This document shows positions 16,546-25,572 of a stretch of 64,000 nt of DNA, in pieces. Within the stretch, counting starts at the first letter, position 1. Every line of letters begins with the position of its first letter. The translations under genes were made by a program, and so were the position numbers. The stretch comes from Paenirhizobium daejeonense. GTDB lineage: Bacteria; Pseudomonadota; Alphaproteobacteria; Rhizobiales; Rhizobiaceae. The stretch lies in the NCBI RefSeq assembly GCF_014280875.1, contig NZ_JACLAL010000001.1, forward strand, positions 310,001-374,000, read 5' to 3'. Below the pieces are notes generated by a model that worked only from the letters and a program-made list of their open reading frames with translations, ran no database searches and was not told the DNA's origin.

Positions 16546-17848
16546 GGGTGTAGGCCCTCAGATTGGGAATGAACCGGTCGAGGAAACGGGTCGTCGCCGG
16601 CATGAAATGCGAACCGTGATGGAACATCGGATCGAGCGAGGAAATGATCATCCGTCCGGGTGTCGAGACGTCGTCGACGTAGAGGATCGCGCGGCCTTCT
16701 CCGTCACGGGCGAGAACTTCGGCACCTTCGGGCGGCACGAACCAGCCATGCAGATGCCAGGTGACCTCCTTGTCGCCGATATCCTTCATCAGCGGGTGGG
16801 AGGCAGCTGTATCGGTTACCGTCACGCCGAGATCGGCCTCGGGGTCGAGCCACCACCACCAGTTCGTCGGCGTCTCGGTGAAGTCGATGGCCGGAAGCCA
16901 AAGGTCGGAATGGCTTTCCCCGAGCGCGACGACCGTGCCGCCGGCGGCGAGATGGTGTGCAACGACGTCTTTCTGCGCGATCATTCGATGTGCGGGCGTG
17001 CGGCAGGGAACCCAGAGCACATCGTCGGGGCGCAGCACCTCGCCGAGTTTCTCTGGTGCCGTCACCACGTCGAAATACCCGGCATAGCGCGGCCCTTCGA
17101 GGCTGCGGATATTGTAGTAGGTGCCGGAGGAGGGGGTGACGATGCGCCGGCCGGTCTTGCCTGAGGATTTCGGGCCGGTATAGGCCTCCGCCTCTGCCAG
17201 CGGCAGGTTGTCGGAAGGCTTTGCCGAATTTGCGGGCCAGGGATCGAGGCAGGGGCCGCCATTGACCCAGTCGAGGATACGGGCGGAAAGTCCCGGGGCC
17301 AGCCCCCATTCCATCCCCATGCTGGCGAGGTCGTTGCCGGCATGGGAGAAGATGCGCCCGCCACGCGGCCGCGCCCAGACCCAGTCGACCGGCACCTGAG
17401 CCGGTCCCAGCCCGTTGATGGCAACGGCACCCTCCGGCAGGGGATTGCAGCCGCGGCCATAGAAACCGGCCACGCCCTTGTTGGCTTCCAGCTTTTTCAG
17501 GTCGAGACCGTCATAGAGCGGATGCGGATTGATGGAAGAGAGATCGAAATCCGCCCGCTTTGGAGCGTCGATTGGCCGGTATTGTGCCATCCCGTCCACT
17601 AGGGCGCGCACGACATGGCCGTTGAAGAACCAGCGTCCGCCGGCATCGAGAAAGGCTTCGAGCGCGGGCTTCAGCGCCAGAAGGGCGTTCTGGTCGAGCT
17701 GCTGTCCGGTGATGAGGCCCGTGTGGGCGGCGAGCACCTCCGCCGTCAGATCCTTCTGCTCGACGATGACGACATCGCCGCGCGCCGCCGCGTCCAGAAT
17801 GCCCGGCGACGGTTTGCCATAGGCGGATTTCAGATAGATCGTGCTCAT
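16538..17848 (-). CDS. Unknown protein with two amidotransferase-like halves
   Basis: 436-residue cytoplasmic protein. I see an internal duplication: both halves contain a 'DAGG/AAGG-x-hydrophobic-NGH/LGES' turn (EAFLDAGGRWFFNGH near 66-80 and HHLAAGGTVVALGES in the second half) and end with a strand-loop region (GGRIFSHAGNDLASMGMEWG; GRMIISSLDPMFHHGSHFMP). This fits tandem class I amidotransferase/ThuA-like Rossmann folds without an obvious catalytic Cys triad. No known family is recognised. It overlaps the ATPase gene upstream by 4 bases and the FmdE-like gene downstream by 8, so it belongs to the transporter operon. Confidence 0.7.
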   Translation of the reverse strand: MSTIYLKSAYGKPSPGILDAAARGDVVIVEQKDLTAEVLAAHTGLITGQQLDQNALLALKPALEAFLDAGGRWFFNGHVVRALVDGMAQYRPIDAPKRADFDLSSINPHPLYDGLDLKKLEANKGVAGFYGRGCNPLPEGAVAINGLGPAQVPVDWVWARPRGGRIFSHAGNDLASMGMEWGLAPGLSARILDWVNGGPCLDPWPANSAKPSDNLPLAEAEAYTGPKSSGKTGRRIVTPSSGTYYNIRSLEGPRYAGYFDVVTAPEKLGEVLRPDDVLWVPCRTPAHRMIAQKDVVAHHLAAGGTVVALGESHSDLWLPAIDFTETPTNWWWWLDPEADLGVTVTDTAASHPLMKDIGDKEVTWHLHGWFVPPEGAEVLARDGEGRAILYVDDVSTPGRMIISSLDPMFHHGSHFMPATTRFLDRFIPNLRAYTHA

Positions 17849-18603
17849 GCTGCCTCAATTCCGGCGAATGCGGGCAGGATTGCCCGGCGTGTTTCGCCAA
17901 CTGGTCCGGCGACATCGACCCAGCGCATCGGGACGCCGTAAAGCTCGGTCAGCCGCTCCGGCTCGATCATGTCGGCAACGGTGCCGTGGACCTCACGTCC
18001 GCCCGGCATCATCATCAACACGTCGTCTGCGGCGGCGAGTGCGTGGTTCGGGTCGTGGGTGGTGAAGATGATGGCGTAGTTGCGCCGAAGGCGCAGCGCA
18101 TCCAAGAGTTCCAGTGTCTTTGCCTGATTGCCGAGATCGAGCGCTGAGGTCGGCTCGTCGAATACCAGTGCCTGCGATCCTGTGGCGAGCGCCCGGGCAA
18201 TCAGCACCAGCTGGCGTTGGCCTCCCGACATCCGGTCGTAGCGCAGGCCGGCAAGTGCCGAAGCGCCAACTTCCGCTAGTGCTCCCTCTGCCGCGTCCCT
18301 GTCCTCGCGGCGCGGCTGGCCGAACAGTCCGAGATGAGCCGCGCGGCCCATCACCACGACATCGAGGCCGGAAAGCCTTGCCTGCGATGCCCCATGCTGG
18401 GGCACATAACCCGCGACCTTCGGCGCGTGACGGCTGCCGTCGGCAAGCCGCTGGAAGCCGAGAAGAGCTCTCAGCAGTGTGGTCTTGCCGCGACCGTTCG
18501 GGCCGAGGATGGCGAGTGAACGGCCGACGGGAACCGAGAAACTGACATTGCGGAAGAGCGTGCGCTGGCCAAAGGTGACCGAAGCGTTTTCGAGGCCGAT
18601 CAT
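17845..18603 (-). CDS. ABC transporter ATP-binding protein (FecE/FepC type)
   Basis: 252-residue ATPase of a FecCDE/BtuD-type importer. Walker A is GPNGRGKTT (about 31-39), the Q-loop follows in VPQHG, the signature is MSGGQRQ, Walker B is ALVFDEPTSALD and the H-loop is FTTHDPNHAL. It overlaps the permease gene (4 bases) upstream and the unknown protein (4 bases) downstream. It energises uptake through the permease encoded next to it. The substrate is inferred to be a metal complex from the family. Confidence 0.9.
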   Translation of the reverse strand: MIGLENASVTFGQRTLFRNVSFSVPVGRSLAILGPNGRGKTTLLRALLGFQRLADGSRHAPKVAGYVPQHGASQARLSGLDVVVMGRAAHLGLFGQPRREDRDAAEGALAEVGASALAGLRYDRMSGGQRQLVLIARALATGSQALVFDEPTSALDLGNQAKTLELLDALRLRRNYAIIFTTHDPNHALAAADDVLMMMPGGREVHGTVADMIEPERLTELYGVPMRWVDVAGPVGETRRAILPAFAGIEAA

Positions 18604-19652
18604 GCGCGGTTCGCCTCCCTGAAGTGACGCCGCAGAAGCAGGCCGAAGACCGGAGCGCCGATCAGCGCGGTCAGCACGCCGAGCGGGATTTCGGCCGCTG
18701 TCAGCGTGCGGGCCAGCGTATCGATGAAGGTGAGATAGGCGGCCCCGAGCAGCGCCGATGCCGGGATCAGCGCCCTGTGATCCTCGCCGACGAGGATGCG
18801 CGCGGCATGCGGCACCACGAGGCCGATCCAGCCGACGATGCCGGCGACCGCGACCGATGTGCCGGTCATCAACGATATGGCGGCAAAGACGATCCAGCGC
18901 TCGCGGTCGGGATTGACACCGAGCGAACGTGCCTCGCTGTCTTCCAGTGCCAGCAGGTTCAGCCGGTAGCGCAGCAGCCAGACGGCGAAGAGACCGAGCG
19001 CCATGCCGGGGACGGCAAGCCACAGCCTTGCCCATGTGGCGGTCGAAAACGAACCCATCAGCCAGTAGACGATGGCCGGCAGCGACGTGTTCGGATCGGC
19101 GACGAACTGCACGATGGAAACCAGCGCGGCAAACATCGCGCCGACCACCATGCCGGAAAGGATGACCGTAATGATCTCGGTGCGTCCGTTGATCCGGGCA
19201 AGCGCGCCGACGAGGATGAGCGCGGCAAGCCCGAGAATGAACGACATGCCGAGCAGTACGATGCCGGAATAGCCGAAAAGGATCGCAAGCGCGCCACCGA
19301 AGGCCGCACCCTGGCTGATGCCGAGCACCTGCGGTGAGACGAGGGGATTGCGGAAGACGCCCTGAAGCGACGCGCCGCCAACGGCGAGTGCCGCGCCGGA
19401 CAGCGCCGAGAGCAAGACTCGTGGCAGGCGCACCAGCAGCACGATGCGCTCGTCCATCTCGTCCGGGATCGTGCCGGGGTTGAGGGCTCCGTTGAGGAGG
19501 ATTTCCGCGATGCGGGGCACGGAGACGGAAAACCGGCCGGCCCCGATGGAAAACAGCATGGTCGCGACCAGTCCCGCGATCATCAGTCCGAAGATGCCGA
19601 TCCTCAGTGCGGAGACACCGCTCCGCACCGGTTCAGTCGCGACCGCGCTCAT
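18600..19652 (-). CDS. FecCD-type ABC transporter permease
   Basis: 350-residue inner-membrane permease of the FecCD/BtuC family with about ten helices. Recognisable family segments are RLPRVLLSALSGAALAVGGASLQGVFRNPLVSPQVLGISQGA near the N-terminus and GWIGLVVPHAARILVGEDHR, the coupling region that contacts the ATPase. A single permease gene suggests a homodimer. ATG at 19652 lies 1 base after the stop of the binding-protein gene. Family members import siderophores, heme, cobalamin or metal oxyanions. Confidence 0.9.
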   Translation of the reverse strand: MSAVATEPVRSGVSALRIGIFGLMIAGLVATMLFSIGAGRFSVSVPRIAEILLNGALNPGTIPDEMDERIVLLVRLPRVLLSALSGAALAVGGASLQGVFRNPLVSPQVLGISQGAAFGGALAILFGYSGIVLLGMSFILGLAALILVGALARINGRTEIITVILSGMVVGAMFAALVSIVQFVADPNTSLPAIVYWLMGSFSTATWARLWLAVPGMALGLFAVWLLRYRLNLLALEDSEARSLGVNPDRERWIVFAAISLMTGTSVAVAGIVGWIGLVVPHAARILVGEDHRALIPASALLGAAYLTFIDTLARTLTAAEIPLGVLTALIGAPVFGLLLRRHFREANRA

Positions 19653-19653
19653 T

Positions 19654-20742
19654 TCACTTGGCCTTGAACTGGGCGTAGGCGGTTTCCGCACCCTGCATGT
19701 CCATCCACAGGATGCCGTCGATATCGGCATCGCTGAGGTCGTAGTTGTAGAGGGTCTGGTAGGCCTTCTTCATTTCGCCGCGCAGGTCGTAGGTGAAGAC
19801 GTCGGGATGCAGCAGGTTGGCGAGCCACATCCAGGTCAACGGGCTTTCCTGGCTCGGCGGATCCCAGCGATAGCCGCCGAGCGGCATCTTGTAGACCTTG
19901 CGCTCCTTGGCGGCCTTGGTGAGCGAGAGGATCGGATCGTTATAGATACGGTCGATCCCGAGCTTGGCTTCGAAGCTGTTGAGCAGGATCACGTCGGGGT
20001 TCCATTCGGCGATCTGCTCCGGGCTGATCGTCGTGCCGTTGCCCTGTACGTCGGAAGATGCGTTCACGCCACCAACGAGGTCGATGTACCAGGCGTTGTA
20101 GTTGCCCTTGTTGCCCGATGCCGTGAGGTTCTCGAGCGCCCGACCGAGATAGAGCACCTTCGGCTTCTTGTCGGCGGGAATGTCCCTCGCCTTGGCAGCC
20201 ATTTCGTTGGCCACCGTATCGCGCCAGCCATTGATCAGGGCCGCGCGCTCGGGCTTGCCCAACGCGGTCGCCACCATGTTGTGGTAGTAACGGGTCTTTT
20301 CCTCGGTGCCGTAGGAGATCAGCGCGACGTTGAGGCCGGCATTGCTGATCGGGTCGACCAGATCGGCGCCGTAATCCGCCCACTGGATCACGAGATCGGG
20401 ATGGGTGGCCGCCAGTTCCTCGATGTTGGGAATGAAGTTCGGCGCGGTGATGTCGGAGGGAATGTTCTTCGCCTCGGAGAAGATCCTGCCGAGTACGCCT
20501 TCCACGATCGCCGATTTTGCCGTCGGGTTCATGCCGACGAGCTTGGAGGTGCCGCCATCCATGGCAATGATCGTCGATGCCATCGGGATCGGGATCGAGG
20601 CGATGCGGTCGGCCGGCTTTTGAAGCGTGACGGTGCGATCCGCCTGGTCGACGATGGTGATCGGATCGGCGGAAGCCGTGGCGGCAAAGCCGATAGCCGC
20701 GACCGAAACGGCAAGGCGCGTGAGCAGGCGATCAGAAAGCAT
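19654..20742 (-). CDS. Periplasmic metal/metallophore-binding protein
   Basis: 362-residue substrate-binding protein of the FecB/TroA-like class, first gene of the operon. A Sec signal (LLTRLAVSVAAIGFAATASA) is followed by a DQADRTVTLQKPADRIASI start typical of class III binding proteins. It has a long C-terminal region (WMWLANLLHPDVF...) also seen in binding proteins for molybdate/iron-type complexes. The start at 20742 follows GAAAGGTTCTCGCG. Substrate not proven. The AT-rich region just upstream (20790-20860) carries a minus-strand TTGACA at 20821-20816 and is the probable operon promoter. Confidence 0.87.
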   Translation of the reverse strand: MLSDRLLTRLAVSVAAIGFAATASADPITIVDQADRTVTLQKPADRIASIPIPMASTIIAMDGGTSKLVGMNPTAKSAIVEGVLGRIFSEAKNIPSDITAPNFIPNIEELAATHPDLVIQWADYGADLVDPISNAGLNVALISYGTEEKTRYYHNMVATALGKPERAALINGWRDTVANEMAAKARDIPADKKPKVLYLGRALENLTASGNKGNYNAWYIDLVGGVNASSDVQGNGTTISPEQIAEWNPDVILLNSFEAKLGIDRIYNDPILSLTKAAKERKVYKMPLGGYRWDPPSQESPLTWMWLANLLHPDVFTYDLRGEMKKAYQTLYNYDLSDADIDGILWMDMQGAETAYAQFKAK

Positions 20743-21016
20743 CGCGAGAACCTTTCGAAAAGTGGACAGTTTCTGTCTTGATTTCGGCGCCTCGGATCGC
20801 AAACATGAGTATATATGTCAAGAAATTTTGCGCTAATATAATTCCATATTTTCAAACGGATTGAGTAACATCGACGCAAGGCGTGGATTGAACCGTTTGA
20901 ATTGGCTCTTCCGGTTTCCGGCGCCATGCGTTGCCGGTGCACGCTGGACAAAATCGCCTATGAAAGCGATAGACGAATGTCAGGCCCGGTCCCCGGGTAA
21001 CAGAGGTTCACGTTCC

Positions 21017-21943
21017 ATGATCGTCCGCGACCGGCCCGGTCTTCTCGCCTTGTTCTTCATTCTTCGCGGCTCGGTCCTGCCGATGATCTTTCCGCAGGTG
21101 CTGTTCGTCTTTGGCCTGTCGGCGCTGGTGATTTTGGCGCACCGGTTCTGGCCGGCTCTGGTTCCGGGCTTCAACAGCGCGCCGCTTGCGCTGGTCGGCA
21201 TCGCGCTCTCCATCTTTCTCGGCTTCCGCAATAACGCCTGTTACGACCGCTGGTGGGAGGCACGAAAGCACTGGGGGCAACTGGTCATCGCGGTTCGCAG
21301 CCTCGCCCGCCAATCGCTGATCCTCGAGGGACGGATGCTCGATGGAGAACCGGTTGCGCGGCGCCGCCTGCTGGAACTCGCCATCGCCTTTTCCTATACG
21401 CTGCTGATCCATCTGCGCCCTGGCGGCGATCATGGCCGCATCCTCCTGCGCTTGCCGAAGGAGCGCCACGTCGCCTTTCTCGAAAGCCGCAACCGGCCGG
21501 ATTTCATCCTGCGGGAAATGGGCGGCCTGACAGCACGGCTGAAGGCGACGGGAGCTCTGAGCGACATCGAATATTCCGTACTGGAATCAAGCCTTCACGA
21601 TATGTCGTCGGTCCTGTCAGCTTGCGAACGCATCCGCTTCACGCCGGTTCCCTTCGGTTACACGCTGCTCCTGCATCGCACTGCCTATATCTTCTGCTTC
21701 CTTCTGCCCTTCGGTTTTGCCGATGTGTTGGGATGGCTCACGCCTTTCGCAACGGCTCTCGTTGCCTACACCTTCTTCGGTCTCGACGCTCTTGGTGACG
21801 AACTGGAGGAGCCGTTCGGCGACCTCCCGAACGATCTGCCGATAGGAGCCATTGCGGAGACGATCGAGATAAACCTGCGAGAGGCGCTGGGTGAAAAGGA
21901 TCTCCCGCCGCTGCCGGAACCAAAGGGCTTTGTGCTCATGTAA
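21017..21943 (+). CDS. Bestrophin-like anion channel family protein
   Basis: 308-residue membrane protein of the bacterial bestrophin (YneE/UPF0187) family, pentameric ion channels. Family marks: an N-terminal VLFVFGLSALVILAHRF helix, the FLGFRNNACYDRWWEARKHWGQL segment, and the C-terminal FGLDALGDELEEPFGDLPNDLPI acidic cluster. The ATG at 21017 is preceded by AGAGG at a longish spacing; the frame stays open upstream but without a good start. It is divergent from the ABC operon. Ion selectivity cannot be read from the sequence. Confidence 0.87.
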   Translation: MIVRDRPGLLALFFILRGSVLPMIFPQVLFVFGLSALVILAHRFWPALVPGFNSAPLALVGIALSIFLGFRNNACYDRWWEARKHWGQLVIAVRSLARQSLILEGRMLDGEPVARRRLLELAIAFSYTLLIHLRPGGDHGRILLRLPKERHVAFLESRNRPDFILREMGGLTARLKATGALSDIEYSVLESSLHDMSSVLSACERIRFTPVPFGYTLLLHRTAYIFCFLLPFGFADVLGWLTPFATALVAYTFFGLDALGDELEEPFGDLPNDLPIGAIAETIEINLREALGEKDLPPLPEPKGFVLM

Positions 21944-22105
21944 GCACCTTGCCAAGCTATACTTGCCGCTGTGGCCTTAATACCAAGGTTCGGCGCTAGA
22001 AACCCGTTGGATGGCCATGGAATGGTCTGCGGCGTTTATTTTTCTTCAATGGGTTGCTGCTAAACAGGAAACTGTCTGGATGGATCCGATGCGATCAAAG
22101 CTGGC

Positions 22106-24115
22106 ATGAAGGCTGGGCCGGACCTCAAACGCCTTCTCACAAGTAATCCAGCATTGGTCAGCAGTAGAATGATATCCCCGGACCCGGCGCGGCCCTCAAT
22201 CTTCCCCGATGACAACGAAGAGGTCGTGGCCAACATTCCCGCGGACATCCTCCGTCAGGAGATGGCCAGCGCCTTCCGGCCCATCATACGGGGTTTCCTC
22301 GCTCCGGCGGCTGTCTACTATTGTCTGATCACCGTCGTTCACTTCCTTTTTCAGGACGGCGAGCATTTCCAGAAGCTTGGTGCTCTATCCTTCGTGACCT
22401 TCGTTGTAAGCCTCTATCTTCATGAGAAGTGGTTGACGCGTGATGGCGATTATCATCGGCTCGAATTGACCAATCTGGTGATGAACCTGCTGGTCTACCT
22501 CAACATCACCGCTACGCTTCTCATGGACTTCATTCCGGAGAAACTCGTCTATTTCGTGTTCGCTACGTTGCTTTTTGCGACCTCCGGAATCAGCGTCAGG
22601 ATTATCGTCGCTTCATCCGCGCTGTCTCTTGCAACGATGCTCTGGTTCGCAAACCGCGCCGGTCCGGAGATTTTCTTTCAACATACGCTGATCGGTCTTG
22701 CGGGCACCTTCGCCGCTGTCGGAATGGCGCTTTTGATGCGGACCGCCATTCTCAAGGCTGTTCGCGCGCGTATCGCGGCGGACCTTTTGCGTACGCGTGC
22801 CGAGTTCCAGGCCGATATCGATTCCCTGACCGGCTTGCCGAATCGGCGCCATTTCTTCTCCACCCTCGAGGCCTTCGTGGCGAGCGCGTCGGAAACCGGC
22901 AGCCCTGTCTATGTCGGCATTATCGACCTCGACGGCTTCAAGCCGGTCAACGACCTGCACGGGCACGCCATCGGCGATGCCCTTCTGGTCGAAGTCGGAC
23001 AACGTATCAGGACCGTCTGTCCTCCGGCCTATCTGATTGCGCGCCTTGGTGGTGACGAGTTCGCACTGGCCATCCCGAAGGTGTTGACCAGGGATACCCT
23101 GAACGCGGTAGGCCGCGACATATGCGACAGGTTGCGCCAGCCTTTCGTGATTTCCGGCATCGGCATTTCGATTTCCGCATCGATCGGCTTCGCCCATTAT
23201 CCGACCAACGGCGAAACGGTTCGCCAGATCTATGAGCGTGCCGATCATGCCCTGTCCTGCGTCAAGCGGGGAGGCCGCGGCGGTGTGCTGATCTTCTCGG
23301 CCTGCCATGAAGCGGAGATGAACGACTTCGGGCGGATCGACCAGACACTGCGCAGCAGCGATCTCGCCAGGGAGCTCTCCGTGGTCTTCCAGCCACAATA
23401 CGACCTCATGCGGCAGAAGATTGTGGGTTTCGAGGCGCTTGCCCGCTGGAGCAGCGAAACGCTCGGCAATGTTAATCCTGCCCGGTTCATCGCTGCCGCC
23501 GAACGCTCGGGCCTGATCGAACAGATGACGGGCATTCTTCTGCAGAAAGCGTTGGCGGCTGCGGTGACATGGCCGGAAGACGTCAAGCTTTCCTTCAATC
23601 TTTCGGCCGTCGACCTTGTCTCACCACGATCCATCGCAAACATCGTTGGCCTTGTCCAGGAAAGTGGACTTGCGCCGGAACGATTGATCCTGGAAATCAC
23701 CGAAACATCGATGATGACCGATTTCGAGCGTGCACGCGGTTCGCTCGGGATATTGGACGCGATGGGCTGCCAGATCGCTCTCGATGACTTCGGGTCCGGC
23801 TATTCCAGCTTTGCCTATATCCATCGCTTCCCGCTGCACCGGATCAAGATGGACCGTTGCTTCGTGACCGGCCTCAAGGAGGACGAAGCCGTCGGCCGCA
23901 ACATCATCCGCGCGATTGCGGATCTTGCCGCCAATCTCGGCGTCGCATGCCTGGCAGAGGGTGTCGAGACGGAAGCCGAACTGAGGGCGGTGCAGGCAGC
24001 AGGTATTCGTTATGTGCAGGGGTATTATTATGGCCGCCCGATGACTGCCGACGACGTGACCGACCGTCTTGCTGCGCAGGGTGATACCCCGCCTCAGGAA
24101 GAGGCGGCCTCGTAG
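22106..24115 (+). CDS. Membrane-bound GGDEF-EAL cyclic-di-GMP enzyme
   Basis: 669-residue protein. Residues about 60-215 form a hydrophobic block of five or six membrane helices of no recognised sensor family. Then a GGDEF domain with intact RLGGDEF (315-319), lacking a clear RxxD I-site, and an EAL domain with GFEAL (443-445) and the DDFGSGYSS loop intact. Both diguanylate cyclase and phosphodiesterase activities are possible. Start 22106 is the longest reasonable one; a shorter ATG at 22169 would also keep all domains, and neither has a good Shine-Dalgarno. Confidence 0.88.
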   Translation: MKAGPDLKRLLTSNPALVSSRMISPDPARPSIFPDDNEEVVANIPADILRQEMASAFRPIIRGFLAPAAVYYCLITVVHFLFQDGEHFQKLGALSFVTFVVSLYLHEKWLTRDGDYHRLELTNLVMNLLVYLNITATLLMDFIPEKLVYFVFATLLFATSGISVRIIVASSALSLATMLWFANRAGPEIFFQHTLIGLAGTFAAVGMALLMRTAILKAVRARIAADLLRTRAEFQADIDSLTGLPNRRHFFSTLEAFVASASETGSPVYVGIIDLDGFKPVNDLHGHAIGDALLVEVGQRIRTVCPPAYLIARLGGDEFALAIPKVLTRDTLNAVGRDICDRLRQPFVISGIGISISASIGFAHYPTNGETVRQIYERADHALSCVKRGGRGGVLIFSACHEAEMNDFGRIDQTLRSSDLARELSVVFQPQYDLMRQKIVGFEALARWSSETLGNVNPARFIAAAERSGLIEQMTGILLQKALAAAVTWPEDVKLSFNLSAVDLVSPRSIANIVGLVQESGLAPERLILEITETSMMTDFERARGSLGILDAMGCQIALDDFGSGYSSFAYIHRFPLHRIKMDRCFVTGLKEDEAVGRNIIRAIADLAANLGVACLAEGVETEAELRAVQAAGIRYVQGYYYGRPMTADDVTDRLAAQGDTPPQEEAAS

Positions 24116-24136
24116 CTTGAAGCCGCCCGACAGTTT

Positions 24137-24174
24137 CGTCTGTCATTCCTGGTCGCGTCTGTCATTCCTGGTCG
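24137..24174. repeat. Perfect 19-base tandem duplication at the sqr stop codon
   Basis: Two adjacent identical 19-base copies of CGTCTGTCATTCCTGGTCG (24137-24155 and 24156-24174). The second copy contains the stop codon and last codons of the sulfide:quinone oxidoreductase gene on the minus strand. The duplication lies after the stop in the reading sense, so the protein is unchanged. Confidence 0.9.
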
Positions 24175-25451
24175 AACGTGACTGCTTTCACCTTGTCTAT
24201 GCCGAGCACTTGCAACGCGAGCTTTTCGTAGAAGGGTTCGGCTTGTCCGCTTTTTATCTTATGCAGGAAATATTTCTCGAACCCGATCTTCGCGGCATGA
24301 ACCCATTTTCCCTGGGATGACCAGTTGACGTTGCGAGGCGGGATCTGCGGTTGCGCCACGAAGGCGATGCCGCTATCGCCGAAGTCGGCAAGGCACACCG
24401 CGTTCCATGTACTCTGTGCCTTCGGCTTTTCACCGCGCACCAACGCAGAAATATTCTTTGCTGTTGCCGTTACCATGCTCTCGATCATGAACCCTGTCTT
24501 CGGCACGCCGACAGGGACGGGTGTCTTTCCTGTGGGAGCGATTGCCACACAGACTCCGACAGCAAAGATATTCGGATACCGTCCATTCTGCTGATGCCGG
24601 TCGACCAGAATAAAGCCGCGCGGATTGGTGAGCCCCTCGATATCACGCACTGCCTCCACCCCGCGGAAGGCGGGTAGCATCATGGTGTAGACGGACGGCA
24701 CGTCATGCGTGACCTTGATGGATCCGTCCTCGTTTACCTCTTCGACGGTGACCTTGTCGGGACCGACCTCCTTGACCCTGGCATTGGTGATCCATTTGAT
24801 GTGTTTGGAGCGCAATGCGCTTTCCAGCAGGCTCTTGGTATCTCCGACACCATCGAGACCGAGATGGCCCATATACGGTTCCGATGTGACGAATGTCATC
24901 GGCACGCGATCACGGACTTTCGCATCCCGCAATGCCTTTTCTAGGATAAAGGCGAATTCGTAGGCCGGGCCGAAGCACGAAGCGCCTTGCACCGCACCTA
25001 TCACCACCGGACCGGGTTTGGCTCGCAACTTTTCGAACGCCGCGCGGGCGTCAAGCGCATGATCGATATGGCAGACAGAGTGGCTGTTGGCGTCAGGCCC
25101 GAAGCCGGGAATTTCGTCGAAAGCGAGTTCCGGTCCCGTAGCAATCACAAGATAGTCGTAGTCGATGAAGCCGCCATCCGCGAGTTCGATGCGGTTTTCT
25201 GCGGCGTGCAGCCGTTTGGCACCTTGAGGATGGAGCGCGATGTCGCGTTTTCGACATGCGGGTTCCAGGTCGACCTCGATACTCTCTCTGTCCCTCCAGC
25301 CGACGGCAACCCACGGGTTTGACGGCACGAAGGAGTATCTCGTCCCCTTGTTGACGATCGAGACTCTGTCGTCACGTGACAGCGCCTCTCTCAGTTCATA
25401 GGCCATGATGGTGCCGCCGAGACCGGCACCGAGTACGACGACATGCGCCAT
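24162..25451 (-). CDS. sqr: Sulfide:quinone oxidoreductase
   Basis: 429-residue flavoprotein that oxidises sulfide and passes electrons to quinone at the membrane. The FAD-binding GAGLGG is at residues 8-13 and the second nucleotide-type segment is YLVIATGPEL. Cysteines at 127, 159 and 353 match the three redox-active positions of type I SQRs (Cys128, 160 and 356 in Acidithiobacillus). The C-terminus contains an amphipathic region (KYFLHKIKSG) that may hold it to the membrane. ATG at 25451 has GGGAGG 8 bases upstream. An AT-rich stretch around 25480-25500 upstream may hold a sulfide-responsive operator, but I cannot assign one. Confidence 0.88.
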   Translation of the reverse strand: MAHVVVLGAGLGGTIMAYELREALSRDDRVSIVNKGTRYSFVPSNPWVAVGWRDRESIEVDLEPACRKRDIALHPQGAKRLHAAENRIELADGGFIDYDYLVIATGPELAFDEIPGFGPDANSHSVCHIDHALDARAAFEKLRAKPGPVVIGAVQGASCFGPAYEFAFILEKALRDAKVRDRVPMTFVTSEPYMGHLGLDGVGDTKSLLESALRSKHIKWITNARVKEVGPDKVTVEEVNEDGSIKVTHDVPSVYTMMLPAFRGVEAVRDIEGLTNPRGFILVDRHQQNGRYPNIFAVGVCVAIAPTGKTPVPVGVPKTGFMIESMVTATAKNISALVRGEKPKAQSTWNAVCLADFGDSGIAFVAQPQIPPRNVNWSSQGKWVHAAKIGFEKYFLHKIKSGQAEPFYEKLALQVLGIDKVKAVTFDQE

Positions 25452-25572
25452 GAAGCAACCTCCCGTTTGCTTTGCATATAAAAAATCATATATACGAAGA
25501 TTTGAAGGTTGAGATTGCGTTTTGTCAAATTAGCCGAAAATCTTGAAGTGCCTCCGATTACCGGGAGGCCCG

